DNA of 47,053 nucleotides from JAZNQN01 sp045656005 (GCA_045656005.1 JAZOQG010000060.1:1-47053); one strand, 5' to 3'. Positions 16,483-24,678 are shown, numbered from the stretch's first letter. Numbers and translations are program-made. The notes: generated by a model not told the origin, from the sequence alone.

Positions 16483-16921
16483 CTTCGTTTTCGTGGTCAT
16501 GATGAGCACTGCAACAACCGCTGCATCCGTCACAGCATGCACCTTTGATTTCTCTGCCGTTTTTCTGTGCCCAGTCAATAAGCGCAGAGCGAACGGCTTC
16601 TTCTGCCAAAACAGAGCAATGAACCTTTGCAGAGGGAAGGCCGCCGAGTGCTTCTATAACTGCTTTGTTTGTAAGTTCCAAAGCCTCGTCAACACTTTTT
16701 CCCTTTATAAGCTCGGTTGCCATTGAGCTTGTTGCAACGGCTGCACCGCAGCCAAAGGTTTTAAATTTAACGTCTTTAATAATATCGTCCTCAATTTTGA
16801 GATAGATTTTCATAATATCGCCGCATTTTGCGTTGCCTACTGTGCCAACACCGTCGGCATTTTCGATTTCACCAACATTTCTGGGATTGGTAAAATGGTC
16901 CATAACTTTATCTGTGTACAT
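16472..16921 (-). CDS. nifU: Fe-S cluster assembly scaffold NifU/IscU with Cys-His tail
   Basis: The scaffold receives sulfur from NifS and assembles [2Fe-2S] or [4Fe-4S] clusters. The 149-aa protein has the IscU-type domain with the three ligand Cys: C33 (AKCGD, with D35), C58 (FGCGAA) and C102 (HCSV). After residue 125 there is an added tail with C129, C130, C133, C136, C137 and H140, H141, H143, then an acidic end. Plain IscU lacks such a tail; it may bind metal. It is 19 bp downstream of nifS. No iscR or iscA is nearby. Confidence 0.94.
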   Translation of the reverse strand: MYTDKVMDHFTNPRNVGEIENADGVGTVGNAKCGDIMKIYLKIEDDIIKDVKFKTFGCGAAVATSSMATELIKGKSVDEALELTNKAVIEALGGLPSAKVHCSVLAEEAVRSALIDWAQKNGREIKGACCDGCSGCCSAHHDHENEDEE

Positions 16922-16940
16922 AACAAATTCCTTTCAAGTA

Positions 16941-18110
16941 TTATTTTTCTACGCCTTCATAAAGCGGTGACATCATGCGAAGTCTTTTTACTACATCGGG
17001 CAAAATTTCAAGAAGTTTATCTGCTTCTTTTTCAGTATTTTCGTCACCGAGAGAAATTCTGAGTGAACCGTGAGCAGTTTCGTGATTTAACCCCATTGCC
17101 AGAAGAACATGAGAAGGGTCAAGCGAGCCTGATGCACAGGCACTTCCGCTGGAAACTGCAATTTCATTTATATCAAGCCACAAAAGCAGTGACTCACCTT
17201 CAATATATTTAAACGAAAAATTAACGTTACCGGGCAAACGGTTTGTTGGATGGCCGTTAAGTTTTACATAAGGGATTTTTTCCTGTATTTCTGCTATAAT
17301 TTTATCACGAAGAGCAGAAATTTTTTTCGCTTTTTCTTCGCATGTGTCATTGGCAAGTTTCAGGGCAGTTGCAAGGCCTATTGCGTAGGGAACATTCTCT
17401 GTTCCTGCTCTCTTGCTTTTTTCCTGACCGCCACCGTGAATAAGATTTGATATTTTAACACCCTTTTTAACATAAAGTGCACCAATACCTTTGGGGCCAT
17501 GGAACTTATGTGCAGAAAGGCTCAAAAGATCAACCCCGAGTTCTTTAACATTAATTTTTATAATACCTGCCGCCTGAACAGCATCGGTGTGGAAAAGTGC
17601 GCCCGCCTCGTGAGTGACTTCGGCAAGTTCTTTTATGGGTTCTATGGTTCCCACCTCGTTATTTGCGTACATAATTGAAACCAGGCCTGTCTTATCATCA
17701 AGCGCCTCTTTAAGGTCGGAAACCGATACCACACCATATTCGTCAACAGGAAGATAAACCACATCAAAGCCATGCTTTTCCATGAATTTACATGTATTTA
17801 AAATTGCATGGTGTTCTATTTGTGAAGTAATTATTTTGTTTTTACCCTTATCCTTTAAAGCGTCCATAACGCCTTTTATTGCCCAGTTATCGCTTTCGCT
17901 TCCGCAGGATGTAAAATAAATTTCTCCCGCATCGCAGCCAAGGCAGTTGGCAACGGTTTCTCTGGCTGACAGGAGGGCGTCGTTTGCCTGTCTGCCAAGA
18001 CCATAAAATTTTGATGAAGCATTGCCATATATATTTCCAAAATATGGAAGCATTGCCGAAATCACTTCGGGTTTAACCGCAGTGGTGGCAGCATTGTCAA
18101 AATATATCAT
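16941..18110 (-). CDS. nifS: Cysteine desulfurase (NifS/IscS)
   Basis: This PLP enzyme converts cysteine to alanine and passes persulfide sulfur to NifU. The 389-aa protein starts MIYFDNAATTAVKPEV and carries TSQIEHHAIL (PLP-stacking His), the Schiff-base Lys in SAHKFHGPKGIGALY and the active-site Cys in SSGSACASGSLDPSH. The start at 18110 is chosen over upstream in-frame ATGs (18170, 18122) because GGAG precedes it by six bases and the longer form adds residues translated from the structured leader. It is the first gene of the nifS-nifU-tcdA-GNAT-DUF6106-nnr operon. The SD lies inside a predicted pairing region of the leader. Confidence 0.95.
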   Translation of the reverse strand: MIYFDNAATTAVKPEVISAMLPYFGNIYGNASSKFYGLGRQANDALLSARETVANCLGCDAGEIYFTSCGSESDNWAIKGVMDALKDKGKNKIITSQIEHHAILNTCKFMEKHGFDVVYLPVDEYGVVSVSDLKEALDDKTGLVSIMYANNEVGTIEPIKELAEVTHEAGALFHTDAVQAAGIIKINVKELGVDLLSLSAHKFHGPKGIGALYVKKGVKISNLIHGGGQEKSKRAGTENVPYAIGLATALKLANDTCEEKAKKISALRDKIIAEIQEKIPYVKLNGHPTNRLPGNVNFSFKYIEGESLLLWLDINEIAVSSGSACASGSLDPSHVLLAMGLNHETAHGSLRISLGDENTEKEADKLLEILPDVVKRLRMMSPLYEGVEK

Positions 18111-18298
18111 TTTAATCTCCATTCCGCCGCTCCGCGTCGGCATAAGTAGCAATCGGATTTTCTCTTTCATGCGGAGCGTAAGGAATGAAAGAGATTAATG
18201 GCACATGTGCGTTTCGGCTTATGCCGAAAATTTCGCACGTGCATAAAAATCCGCCGGAGGCTTTAACGGAAAGGAACTTTCACGTTATTGCACCTCTT
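18111..18298 (-). promoter_or_regulatory. Structured 5' leader of nifS, candidate riboswitch or RNA switch of unknown class
   Basis: The leader runs from the predicted transcript start (about 18298) to the nifS ATG at 18110. Helices in plus coordinates: H0 is CCTC/GAGG (18293-18296/18257-18260) with an inner bulged AACG-GAAAG/CTTTC-CGTT hairpin (18265-18286). P1 is AAAATCCG/CGGATTTT (18246-18253/18154-18161). P2 is a 16-bp hairpin with bulges (18201-18242). P3 is a 10-bp hairpin (18161-18170/18185-18194). Alternative pairings: CTTATGCCG 18218-18226 with 18138-18146, GCGGAGCG 18171-18178 with 18128-18135, and GAGATTAA 18191-18198 with TTAATCTC 18112-18119. The last covers the SD and competes with P3. 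I could not match known classes (TPP, SAM, lysine, T-box, cobalamin). A repeat insertion is the main alternative. Confidence 0.6.
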
Positions 18299-18304
18299 CG
18301 AAAT

Positions 18305-18333
18305 ATTATACACCTAAAACTGCATAATTTCAA
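18305..18333 (-). promoter_or_regulatory. Promoter of the nifS operon
   Basis: On the minus strand: TTGAAA (18333-18328), 17 bp, TATAAT (18310-18305). The expected start is at about 18298, exactly where the structured leader begins. A weak hairpin AAAACTG/CAGTTTT (18316-18322/18334-18340) overlaps it and could partly terminate transcription from the YkuS-like gene. Confidence 0.8.
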
Positions 18334-18350
18334 CAGTTTTTTAGCTTTTT

Positions 18351-18602
18351 TTAAAATAATGGTGTATAAAGTTTTGAGGACAAAATTTTTGCAACTTCGG
18401 GCGGTGTTTTGCCGCTACAGTCAACAAGTAAAATTTTTTCTCCGTGGTGTGGCTGGCAACCGTTTATAAGCGATGTGCTTATCCCTTTATACACAACCGC
18501 ATCTATCGGGTAGGGATAATCTCCGTAATATACTGTGTCAAACCCGTTTTTTGTGAGATAATTTTTAAGACTTACAAGACCTTTTTGTACTGCGACAATC
18601 AT
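18351..18602 (-). CDS. YkuS-like small protein (UPF0180-type)
   Basis: The 83-aa protein has an alternating strand-helix pattern: VAVQKGLVSLKNYLTKNGF, then DAVVYKGIS, ILLVDCSG and TPPEVAKILSSKL. It resembles the UPF0180/YkuS family, small alpha/beta proteins of unknown function that start with a short beta strand and LxxLxxxLxxxGY. AAGGGG lies ten bases before the ATG. It precedes the nifS promoter on the same strand and may contribute some read-through. Family confidence is moderate. Confidence 0.6.
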   Translation of the reverse strand: MIVAVQKGLVSLKNYLTKNGFDTVYYGDYPYPIDAVVYKGISTSLINGCQPHHGEKILLVDCSGKTPPEVAKILSSKLYTPLF

Positions 18603-18670
18603 TTTTTGAAATACCCCTTGTTTTTTTGTAATATTTTACTCTCTCAATGGTAGAATTATACTGAAAAGTA

Positions 18671-18699
18671 TTGTTTTTTGGCGGAAATAATGTTATACT
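18671..18699 (+). promoter_or_regulatory. Promoter of the TRIC-like channel gene
   Basis: TTGTTT (18671-18676), 17 bp, TATACT (18694-18699) preceded by TGT (extended -10). Confidence 0.55.
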
Positions 18700-18726
18700 G
18701 AATTTAATTGGTTGGGGGGATTTCAG

Positions 18727-19368
18727 GTGACAGAAATTATTCATGTTTTTGAAATTATAGGAACAATAGCATTTGCAATATCAGGGGCTTTGGTTGCCAT
18801 TGGGGCAAGCCTTGATATTTTCGGTGTCGTGTTTGTGGGGTGTATTACGGCAGTAGGCGGAGGAATTGTGAGAGATTTGCTTATAGGAAACATTCCGCCT
18901 GCGATTTTTACAAATTTTCAGATTTGTTCTATTGCCATGGTGGTTTCGGTGGCGGTTTTTGTAATTTCTTACATAAACCGAAAAAAATTTAATGATTTTA
19001 AGACGAAAACGGAGTACATAAACAATATTTTTGACGCTTTGGGGCTTGCGGCCTTTTCTGTTACAGGTGCCGAGATGGGCTATATTCACGGCTTTTCTGA
19101 TAACGGCTTTATCATAGTTGCAATCGGAATGATAACTGGTGTGGGCGGAGGAATATTCAGGGACATTTTAACGGACACAACTCCCTATGTTTTTAAAAAG
19201 CACATTTATGCTGTGGCATCAATTTTAGGAAGCATCGTGTATTTTATTCTGAGAAAATATTTTGACAGTACGCTTCCCTCGGTAATTTCCATGGTGCTGA
19301 TTGTTGTTATAAGAATTCTGGCTACAAAATATCGTTGGAGCTTGCCGAAAATCAAACCCGAAAACTAA
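18727..19368 (+). CDS. TRIC/YicG-family membrane channel protein
   Basis: The 213-aa protein has about six to seven hydrophobic helices arranged as two similar halves. Each half carries a Gly-rich signature: TAVGGGIVRDLLIGNIPPAIF (first) and TGVGGGIFRDILTDTTPYVF (second). These are the hallmark of bacterial TRIC cation-channel homologues (YicG, formerly UPF0126). It probably conducts small monovalent cations across the cytoplasmic membrane. A GTG start at 18727 is chosen because GGGGGG lies about eight bases upstream; an in-frame TTG at 18712 overlaps that SD. It has its own promoter. Confidence 0.9.
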   Translation: MTEIIHVFEIIGTIAFAISGALVAIGASLDIFGVVFVGCITAVGGGIVRDLLIGNIPPAIFTNFQICSIAMVVSVAVFVISYINRKKFNDFKTKTEYINNIFDALGLAAFSVTGAEMGYIHGFSDNGFIIVAIGMITGVGGGIFRDILTDTTPYVFKKHIYAVASILGSIVYFILRKYFDSTLPSVISMVLIVVIRILATKYRWSLPKIKPEN

Positions 19369-19383
19369 AAAATGAAAAAACAG

Positions 19384-19412
19384 TAGAATTTTCAAAGAAT
19401 TTGTGATATAAT
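19384..19412 (+). promoter_or_regulatory. Extended -10 promoter of ftsK-ygiQ-folD
   Basis: TGA-TATAAT (19404-19412) with a poor -35 (TAGAAT, 19384-19389) 17 bp upstream. It lies about 35 nt before ftsK. Confidence 0.6.
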
Positions 19413-19446
19413 ACTCTTATTGTTTCGAGAAGGAGATTTATAGGTT

Positions 19447-21903
19447 ATGGCAGAAAGAAGAAGGATGACTCAATCTGCGCCAAAGGATAATAAAAAAGAA
19501 AATAAAAAGAAAAGCACTACTGCACCTAAAAAGGCAGAGGAGCCAAAGAAAGAAAAAAGGCAGAGGAGTGCAGAGGAGCTTACTCTTTTAAGAGAAGTAA
19601 GTGCCGTTGGGGTTATTGCCGTTGGTATTTTGCTCGTTTTAGGCTTTTATTTTAATGCCCTTGGCTGGTTTGGAGAAGCTATCAAAAAACTGGCTCTTGG
19701 TCTTTTCGGGGTGTGGTGCTATGCGCTTCCTGTAGTTTTCGTGTTATTTGGTATATTTTTTATGTTCCGAAACAACCAAAAGAGAAGAAAAGCATGGTAT
19801 CTGCTTGGCATATTTATTTCTGTAAACGGATTTGTGCATCTTTTGTCGGCGGTTTCGGGAGCATCATTTTTAAAGCTATATGAATATGGTCTTCAGGGCT
19901 ACGGAGGAGGACTTCTTGGCGGAAGTCTTGTTCTTATGTTTTCGTTTATAGGAAAAGTTGGAACGGGTGTTGTATTTTTAGCGGCGATTGCAATTTTTGT
20001 GATACTTTTTACGGGTATTACTCCTATTGAAACCCTCAGAAATTACATACAGGCAAAACGCGAAGAAAGATACGAAGAAAAGAGGGCGGGAAAAGCCGAA
20101 AAAGAGAAAGAAATCGTATTTGAAGTTAAAGAGAAACGTATAAAAGGAGAAAAAGCAAAAGAGGAAAACAAGGCAGAGGAAGCGGAAGAGGAAATTGATT
20201 TTAAAATTTTCACTCATGACCAACTTGGGGTTTCGGACGCTTTGCCCGAAGACAAAAAAGAGAAAAAGAAAGAAGAAAAAGTTTCTGCCGAAGAGCTTAT
20301 GGCAAATGAAATGGGCGAGAATTTAAGAGAAAAGCCTATGGCAGAAAAACCTGAAAAGAAAAAGGAAGAAGAGGAAGGTCCTCCTGTTTCAACAGATGAA
20401 ATAGCAAAGGAAATTGAAGAGGCAAAACCCTTATTTGAATATAAATTCCCACCTCTTGATTTGCTTACGGAGAAAAAGGGAGATTCAGGCACACCTGTTA
20501 AAAGTGAGGATTTAAGGGAAAGTGCAAAAAAACTTATTGACACACTTAAAAGCTTCGGTGTTGAGGCAAAGGTGCTTGAGGTAAGCCGTGGCCCTGCAGT
20601 TACAAGATTTGAAATTCAGCCAAGTGCAGGTGTAAAGGTTAGCAAAATAGTAAACCTTGCAGACGATATTGCCTTAAATCTTGCGGCATATGGAGTAAGA
20701 ATTGAGGCACCTATTCCGGGTAAGGCGGCAGTAGGTATTGAAATTCCAAACAAAGCCGTTTCAATGGTTTCGCTTAAAGAGGTTATAGGATCCAAGGAAT
20801 TTCAGAGTTTTAAGTCAAAGACGGCTTTTGCTCTTGGTAAAGACATTTCGGGTAAACCCATTATTTCAGATATTTCAAAAATGCCCCATCTGCTTATTGC
20901 AGGTACTACGGGTTCGGGTAAGAGTGTATGTATCAACACCCTTATCACAAGTATAATTTACAAGGCTTCGCCAGATGAAGTAAAGCTACTTATGATTGAC
21001 CCTAAAGTTGTTGAGCTTGGGGTTTATAACGGAATCCCACATCTTTTGATACCTGTTGTTACAGACCCGAGAAAAGCGGCAGGTGCGCTTAACTGGGCAG
21101 TAACAGAAATGGTTAAAAGATACAAAACCTTTGCGGACTGCAATGTGCGTGACATTGCGGGTTACAACGAGTATGCAGAGACAGAGGGACTTCGTAAGCT
21201 TGAAAAAATTGTTATTATTATAGACGAATTATCCGACCTTATGATGGTTGCACCTCACGATGTTGAAGATGCTATCTGCCGACTTGCGCAGATGGCGAGA
21301 GCGGCGGGTATGCATCTTGTAATTGCGACACAACGTCCGTCTGTTGATGTTATTACGGGTCTTATTAAAGCAAATGTGCCTTCGAGAATTGCGTTTACCG
21401 TGTCAAATCAGATAGACTCTCGTACAATCCTTGACATGATGGGAGCGGAAAAGCTACTTGGAAGAGGCGATATGCTCTTTTTACCTGTCGGCGCATCAAA
21501 GCCCACAAGAATTCAGGGTGCGTTTGTTTCGGACAAAGAGGTTGAGCACATTGTTGAATTTATAAAGGGCGACTATGAGCCTGACTATGACGAGGACATA
21601 CTGGAAAAAATAGAAAACGGTGACAAGGCTGATGCCGACGAGGATGACGGCGGTGACTGCGATGAGCTATTAAATCAGGCAATCGAAATGGTTGTTGACT
21701 GTGGACAAGCCTCGGTTTCCCTTGTACAGAGAAAACTTAAGGTAGGGTATGCGAGAGCAGGCAGAATTATAGACCAGATGGAAACAAGGGGAATAGTAGG
21801 ACCTCACGAAGGCTCGAAACCCCGTCAGGTGCTTATAACAAAAGCACAGTTTTATGAAATGATGATGCAAAAAGATGACGAAAGTGGCGGAGAAGAGGAA
21901 TAA
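19447..21903 (+). CDS. ftsK: FtsK/SpoIIIE DNA translocase
   Basis: This septal ATPase pumps chromosomal DNA during division or into the forespore. The 818-aa protein has a basic Lys/Ala/Pro-rich N-terminus, four membrane helices (about residues 50-185), a long charged Glu/Lys linker (about 195-335), the alpha-beta motor with Walker A GTTGSGKS (486-493) and Walker B IIIDELSDL (D593, E594), and a C-terminal gamma winged-helix domain (about 745-812) that reads polarity sequences. The length suits SpoIIIE-type proteins. AAGGAG lies 11 bases before the ATG. ygiQ starts directly after its stop codon. Confidence 0.97.
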   Translation: MAERRRMTQSAPKDNKKENKKKSTTAPKKAEEPKKEKRQRSAEELTLLREVSAVGVIAVGILLVLGFYFNALGWFGEAIKKLALGLFGVWCYALPVVFVLFGIFFMFRNNQKRRKAWYLLGIFISVNGFVHLLSAVSGASFLKLYEYGLQGYGGGLLGGSLVLMFSFIGKVGTGVVFLAAIAIFVILFTGITPIETLRNYIQAKREERYEEKRAGKAEKEKEIVFEVKEKRIKGEKAKEENKAEEAEEEIDFKIFTHDQLGVSDALPEDKKEKKKEEKVSAEELMANEMGENLREKPMAEKPEKKKEEEEGPPVSTDEIAKEIEEAKPLFEYKFPPLDLLTEKKGDSGTPVKSEDLRESAKKLIDTLKSFGVEAKVLEVSRGPAVTRFEIQPSAGVKVSKIVNLADDIALNLAAYGVRIEAPIPGKAAVGIEIPNKAVSMVSLKEVIGSKEFQSFKSKTAFALGKDISGKPIISDISKMPHLLIAGTTGSGKSVCINTLITSIIYKASPDEVKLLMIDPKVVELGVYNGIPHLLIPVVTDPRKAAGALNWAVTEMVKRYKTFADCNVRDIAGYNEYAETEGLRKLEKIVIIIDELSDLMMVAPHDVEDAICRLAQMARAAGMHLVIATQRPSVDVITGLIKANVPSRIAFTVSNQIDSRTILDMMGAEKLLGRGDMLFLPVGASKPTRIQGAFVSDKEVEHIVEFIKGDYEPDYDEDILEKIENGDKADADEDDGGDCDELLNQAIEMVVDCGQASVSLVQRKLKVGYARAGRIIDQMETRGIVGPHEGSKPRQVLITKAQFYEMMMQKDDESGGEEE

Positions 21904-23835
21904 ATGCTTGGAATTGACATGGGTTTTTTGCCCACAACAATAGAAGAAAAGGAGCGCCTCGGATGGGATGAATATGACTTTTTACTTGTATCGGGTGATG
22001 CTTATGTTGACCATCCTTCCTTTGGCCATGCAATAATATCCCGTGTTTTATCTTCGGCAGGTTATCGTGTAATAATTCTTCCTCAACCTGACTGGAGGGA
22101 CAAGAGCGACTTTTTAAAGTTTGGAAAACCGAGACTCGGAGTGCTGATTTCAGGCGGAAATATAGACTCGATGGTAAATCACTACACTGCGGCAAAAAAG
22201 CCGAGAAGTGAGGATTTGTATTCACCGGGGGGAAAAGCGGGGTCAAGACCCGACAGATGCACAATAGTTTATGCAAACAGAGCGAGAGAGGCATTTCACG
22301 ATGTTCCGATAATAATAGGGGGACTTGAGGCAAGTCTTCGCCGTTTTGCGCACTACGACTACTGGGACAACAAGGTAAGAAGGTCAATACTTCTTGACAG
22401 CCGTGCCGATTTAATTTCCTATGGCATGGGAGAAAGCACAATTTTAAAAATTGCAGAAGCGCTTGAGAGCGGCATAGATATAAAAGACATAACGTGGCTT
22501 GACGCGACTGTTTACAAAACAAAGGAAAAACCCGAGGATGCAATAGAAATTCCGTCTTTTGACGAGGTGCGTGACAGTAAGGAAAAGTATGCCATAGCGG
22601 CAAAGATGCAGTATGACGAGCAAGACGGAGTAAGAGGGAGAGTGCTTTGTCAATTACATGGGGACAGATATGTGGTGCAGAATAAACCTTCTATGCCTCT
22701 TACTCAAAATGAAATGGACAGAGTTTATGCACTGCCATACACGAGAGATTATCACCCTATGTATGAAAAAGACGGCGGGATTCCCGCTATAAACGAAGTG
22801 AAATTCAGTATCACCTCGGTGCGCGGATGCTATGGAAACTGCAATTTCTGTGCGCTTTCATTTCATCAGGGCAGAGTGGTGCAAACGAGAAGCCATGCTT
22901 CGATTTTAAACGAAGCAAGAAATATGACTTTTGAAAAAGACTTTAAAGGATATATTCATGACGTTGGAGGACCTACGGCAAATTTCCGCGCTCCTGCGTG
23001 CGAAAATCAGCTTAAGGTCGGTGCTTGTAAAAACAAACAATGTCTTTTCCCGACACCTTGCAAAAACCTTGAAATAAATCATGACGATTACAGAAATCTT
23101 TTATCAAAAATCCGTGAGATTGACGGGATAAAGCAGGTTTTTGTGCGTAGCGGAATAAGATATGATTATCTTATAAACGACAAAGACGACAGCTTTTTCT
23201 ATGATTTATGCAAGCACCATGTAAGCGGACAATTAAAAGTTGCTCCCGAACATGTTTCGGAGAGGGTTTTAAAGGCTATGGGCAAGCCTTCCGCAAAGGT
23301 TTATGAGAGATTTGCAAAGAAGTTTTACGAAATAAATGAGAAAATAGGAAAGAAACAGTTTCTGGTGCCTTATCTTATGTCAAGCCACCCGGGAAGTGAA
23401 CTCTCCGATGCGATAGAGCTTGCACTCTTTTTAAAGAAAAATCACCTTCGTCCACAGCAGGTGCAGGATTTTTACCCCACACCGGGAACTATTTCAACAA
23501 CCATGTTTTACACGGGGATAGACCCCTTTACAATGAAAAAAATATATGTTCCGAAAACACCAGAGGAAAAGGCAATGCAAAGAGCGCTTTTGCAATATAC
23601 AAAGCCAGAGAATTATGACCTTGTGGAAAAAGCACTCAAAAAAGCAGGGCGTGAGGATTTAATCGGATTTTCGGAAAATTGTTTGATAAAACCTAAAAGG
23701 AGGAATTATGATGGCAAAAATTTTGGACGGAAAGATGGTATCGGCAAGAATAAAGGGGGAACTTCGCGAGGAAGTGGAAAAACTGTCGGCGAGCGGAAAA
23801 AAACCGGGGCTCGCAGTAATAATCGTAGAGGGTGA
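21904..23835 (+). CDS. YgiQ-family radical SAM protein
   Basis: The 643-aa protein has the N-terminal YgiQ domain (FLPTTIEEKERLGWDEYDFLL...), a radical SAM core with C309-x3-C313-x2-C316 (GCYGNCNFCAL) and the C-terminal YgiQ-associated domain with QDFYPTPGTISTTMFYTG. Its reaction is not established. It starts right after the ftsK stop, with GAGGA inside the ftsK end. The last 42 residues, very basic and Gly/Ser/Arg-rich, are read from DNA that also encodes the folD N-terminus in another frame, giving an overlap of about 125 bp. Confidence 0.93.
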   Translation: MLGIDMGFLPTTIEEKERLGWDEYDFLLVSGDAYVDHPSFGHAIISRVLSSAGYRVIILPQPDWRDKSDFLKFGKPRLGVLISGGNIDSMVNHYTAAKKPRSEDLYSPGGKAGSRPDRCTIVYANRAREAFHDVPIIIGGLEASLRRFAHYDYWDNKVRRSILLDSRADLISYGMGESTILKIAEALESGIDIKDITWLDATVYKTKEKPEDAIEIPSFDEVRDSKEKYAIAAKMQYDEQDGVRGRVLCQLHGDRYVVQNKPSMPLTQNEMDRVYALPYTRDYHPMYEKDGGIPAINEVKFSITSVRGCYGNCNFCALSFHQGRVVQTRSHASILNEARNMTFEKDFKGYIHDVGGPTANFRAPACENQLKVGACKNKQCLFPTPCKNLEINHDDYRNLLSKIREIDGIKQVFVRSGIRYDYLINDKDDSFFYDLCKHHVSGQLKVAPEHVSERVLKAMGKPSAKVYERFAKKFYEINEKIGKKQFLVPYLMSSHPGSELSDAIELALFLKKNHLRPQQVQDFYPTPGTISTTMFYTGIDPFTMKKIYVPKTPEEKAMQRALLQYTKPENYDLVEKALKKAGREDLIGFSENCLIKPKRRNYDGKNFGRKDGIGKNKGGTSRGSGKTVGERKKTGARSNNRRG

Positions 23836-24562
23836 CCCTGCATCAAGAATTTATGTAAATTCAAAGAAAAAGGCTTGTGAGGAAATCGGAATTTATTCCG
23901 AGGAATATGCACTTCCGAATGATGTAACAGAAGAAAAACTTTTAGAGCTTATTGAAGTTTTAAACGGAAGAGAGGATATTGACGGAATTCTTTGTCAGCT
24001 TCCTCTTCCAAAGCACATTGACGAGGAGAAGATACTCCTTGCAATAAAACCTGAGAAGGATGTTGACGCATTCCACCCTGTAAACACAGGTAAAATTATG
24101 ATTGGAAACTACGATTTTCTGCCTTGCACACCTGCAGGTGTTATGGAGCTTATAAAAGAGAGCGGAATTGAAGTTTCGGGAAAAGACTGTGTTGTTATAG
24201 GAAGAAGCAATATTGTTGGAAAACCACAGGCAATGCTCCTTTTACATAGCAACGGCACGGTTACAATTTGTCATTCCAAAACCGAAAACCTTAAAGAAAA
24301 GGTTAAAAATGCAGACATCGTTGTTGCGGCAGTAGGAAGAGCAAATTTTGTAACTGCTGACATGGTTAAAGAGGGTGCAGTTGTAATTGACGTTGGAATG
24401 AACAGAGATAATGGAAAGCTTTGCGGTGACGTTGATTTTGAAAACGTGTCGAAGGTTGCAGGTGCTATAACTCCAGTTCCGGGCGGTGTAGGACCTATGA
24501 CTATAGCAATGCTTATGAAAAACGCTATAACATCTTATAAAAGACGTATAGGCGAGGCTTGA
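23711..24562 (+). CDS. folD: Bifunctional methylenetetrahydrofolate dehydrogenase/cyclohydrolase
   Basis: FolD interconverts 5,10-methylene-, methenyl- and 10-formyl-THF in one-carbon metabolism. The 283-aa protein starts AKILDGKMVSARI and carries the catalytic Lys region SRIYVNSKKKACEEIGI, QLPLPKHI, DVDAFHPVN, the NADP-binding VIGRSNIVGKP and TPVPGGVGPMT. Two adjacent ATGs (23708, 23711) follow AAAGGAGG; the second has the better spacing of seven. It overlaps the ygiQ 3' end out of frame. A weak hairpin CAACTAAAA/TTTTAGTTG (24588-24596/24607-24615) follows it as a possible terminator. Confidence 0.97.
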   Translation: MAKILDGKMVSARIKGELREEVEKLSASGKKPGLAVIIVEGDPASRIYVNSKKKACEEIGIYSEEYALPNDVTEEKLLELIEVLNGREDIDGILCQLPLPKHIDEEKILLAIKPEKDVDAFHPVNTGKIMIGNYDFLPCTPAGVMELIKESGIEVSGKDCVVIGRSNIVGKPQAMLLLHSNGTVTICHSKTENLKEKVKNADIVVAAVGRANFVTADMVKEGAVVIDVGMNRDNGKLCGDVDFENVSKVAGAITPVPGGVGPMTIAMLMKNAITSYKRRIGEA

Positions 24563-24644
24563 TTAAATAGCCCAGACCACACAAAGGCAACTAAAAAGAA
24601 AATTGGTTTTAGTTGAGTTTGGGGTTTTATTTATAAAAAAGTAT

Positions 24645-24674
24645 AAAGGGAATTCGAAAAATCGAATTCCCTTT
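24645..24674 (-). terminator. Terminator of the 48-aa RHH gene (possibly bidirectional)
   Basis: AAAGGGAATTCGA (24645-24657) and TCGAATTCCCTTT (24662-24674) form a perfect 13-bp stem with an AAAA loop. On the minus strand TTTATACTTTTTT follows, a better T tract than on the plus strand. Confidence 0.8.
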
Positions 24675-24678
24675 AAGT

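Noticed and set aside
18111..18298. Known riboswitch or T-box in front of nifS
   Set aside because: The first bases GAGGTGC recall lysine or TPP leaders, but CTGAGA (TPP), the SAM-I core, the lysine GCCGAAG element, the T-box GGTGGNACC and the cobalamin box are not found at the required places.
18185..18469. Plus-strand open frame of 94 codons across the nifS upstream region
   Set aside because: It runs antisense to the YkuS-like gene and through palindromic leader DNA, has no SD and no recognisable protein pattern; it is a by-product of the structured non-coding sequence.
21833..22603. Minus-strand 256-codon open frame inside ygiQ
   Set aside because: It is antisense to a strongly conserved radical SAM gene, has an implausible composition rich in Cys, His, Leu and Pro, and no SD; it is a shadow frame.
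24588..24674. A CRISPR or repeat array between folD and the RHH gene
   Set aside because: The region holds only two unrelated hairpins that act as terminators. No regularly spaced repeats occur here or elsewhere in the window.
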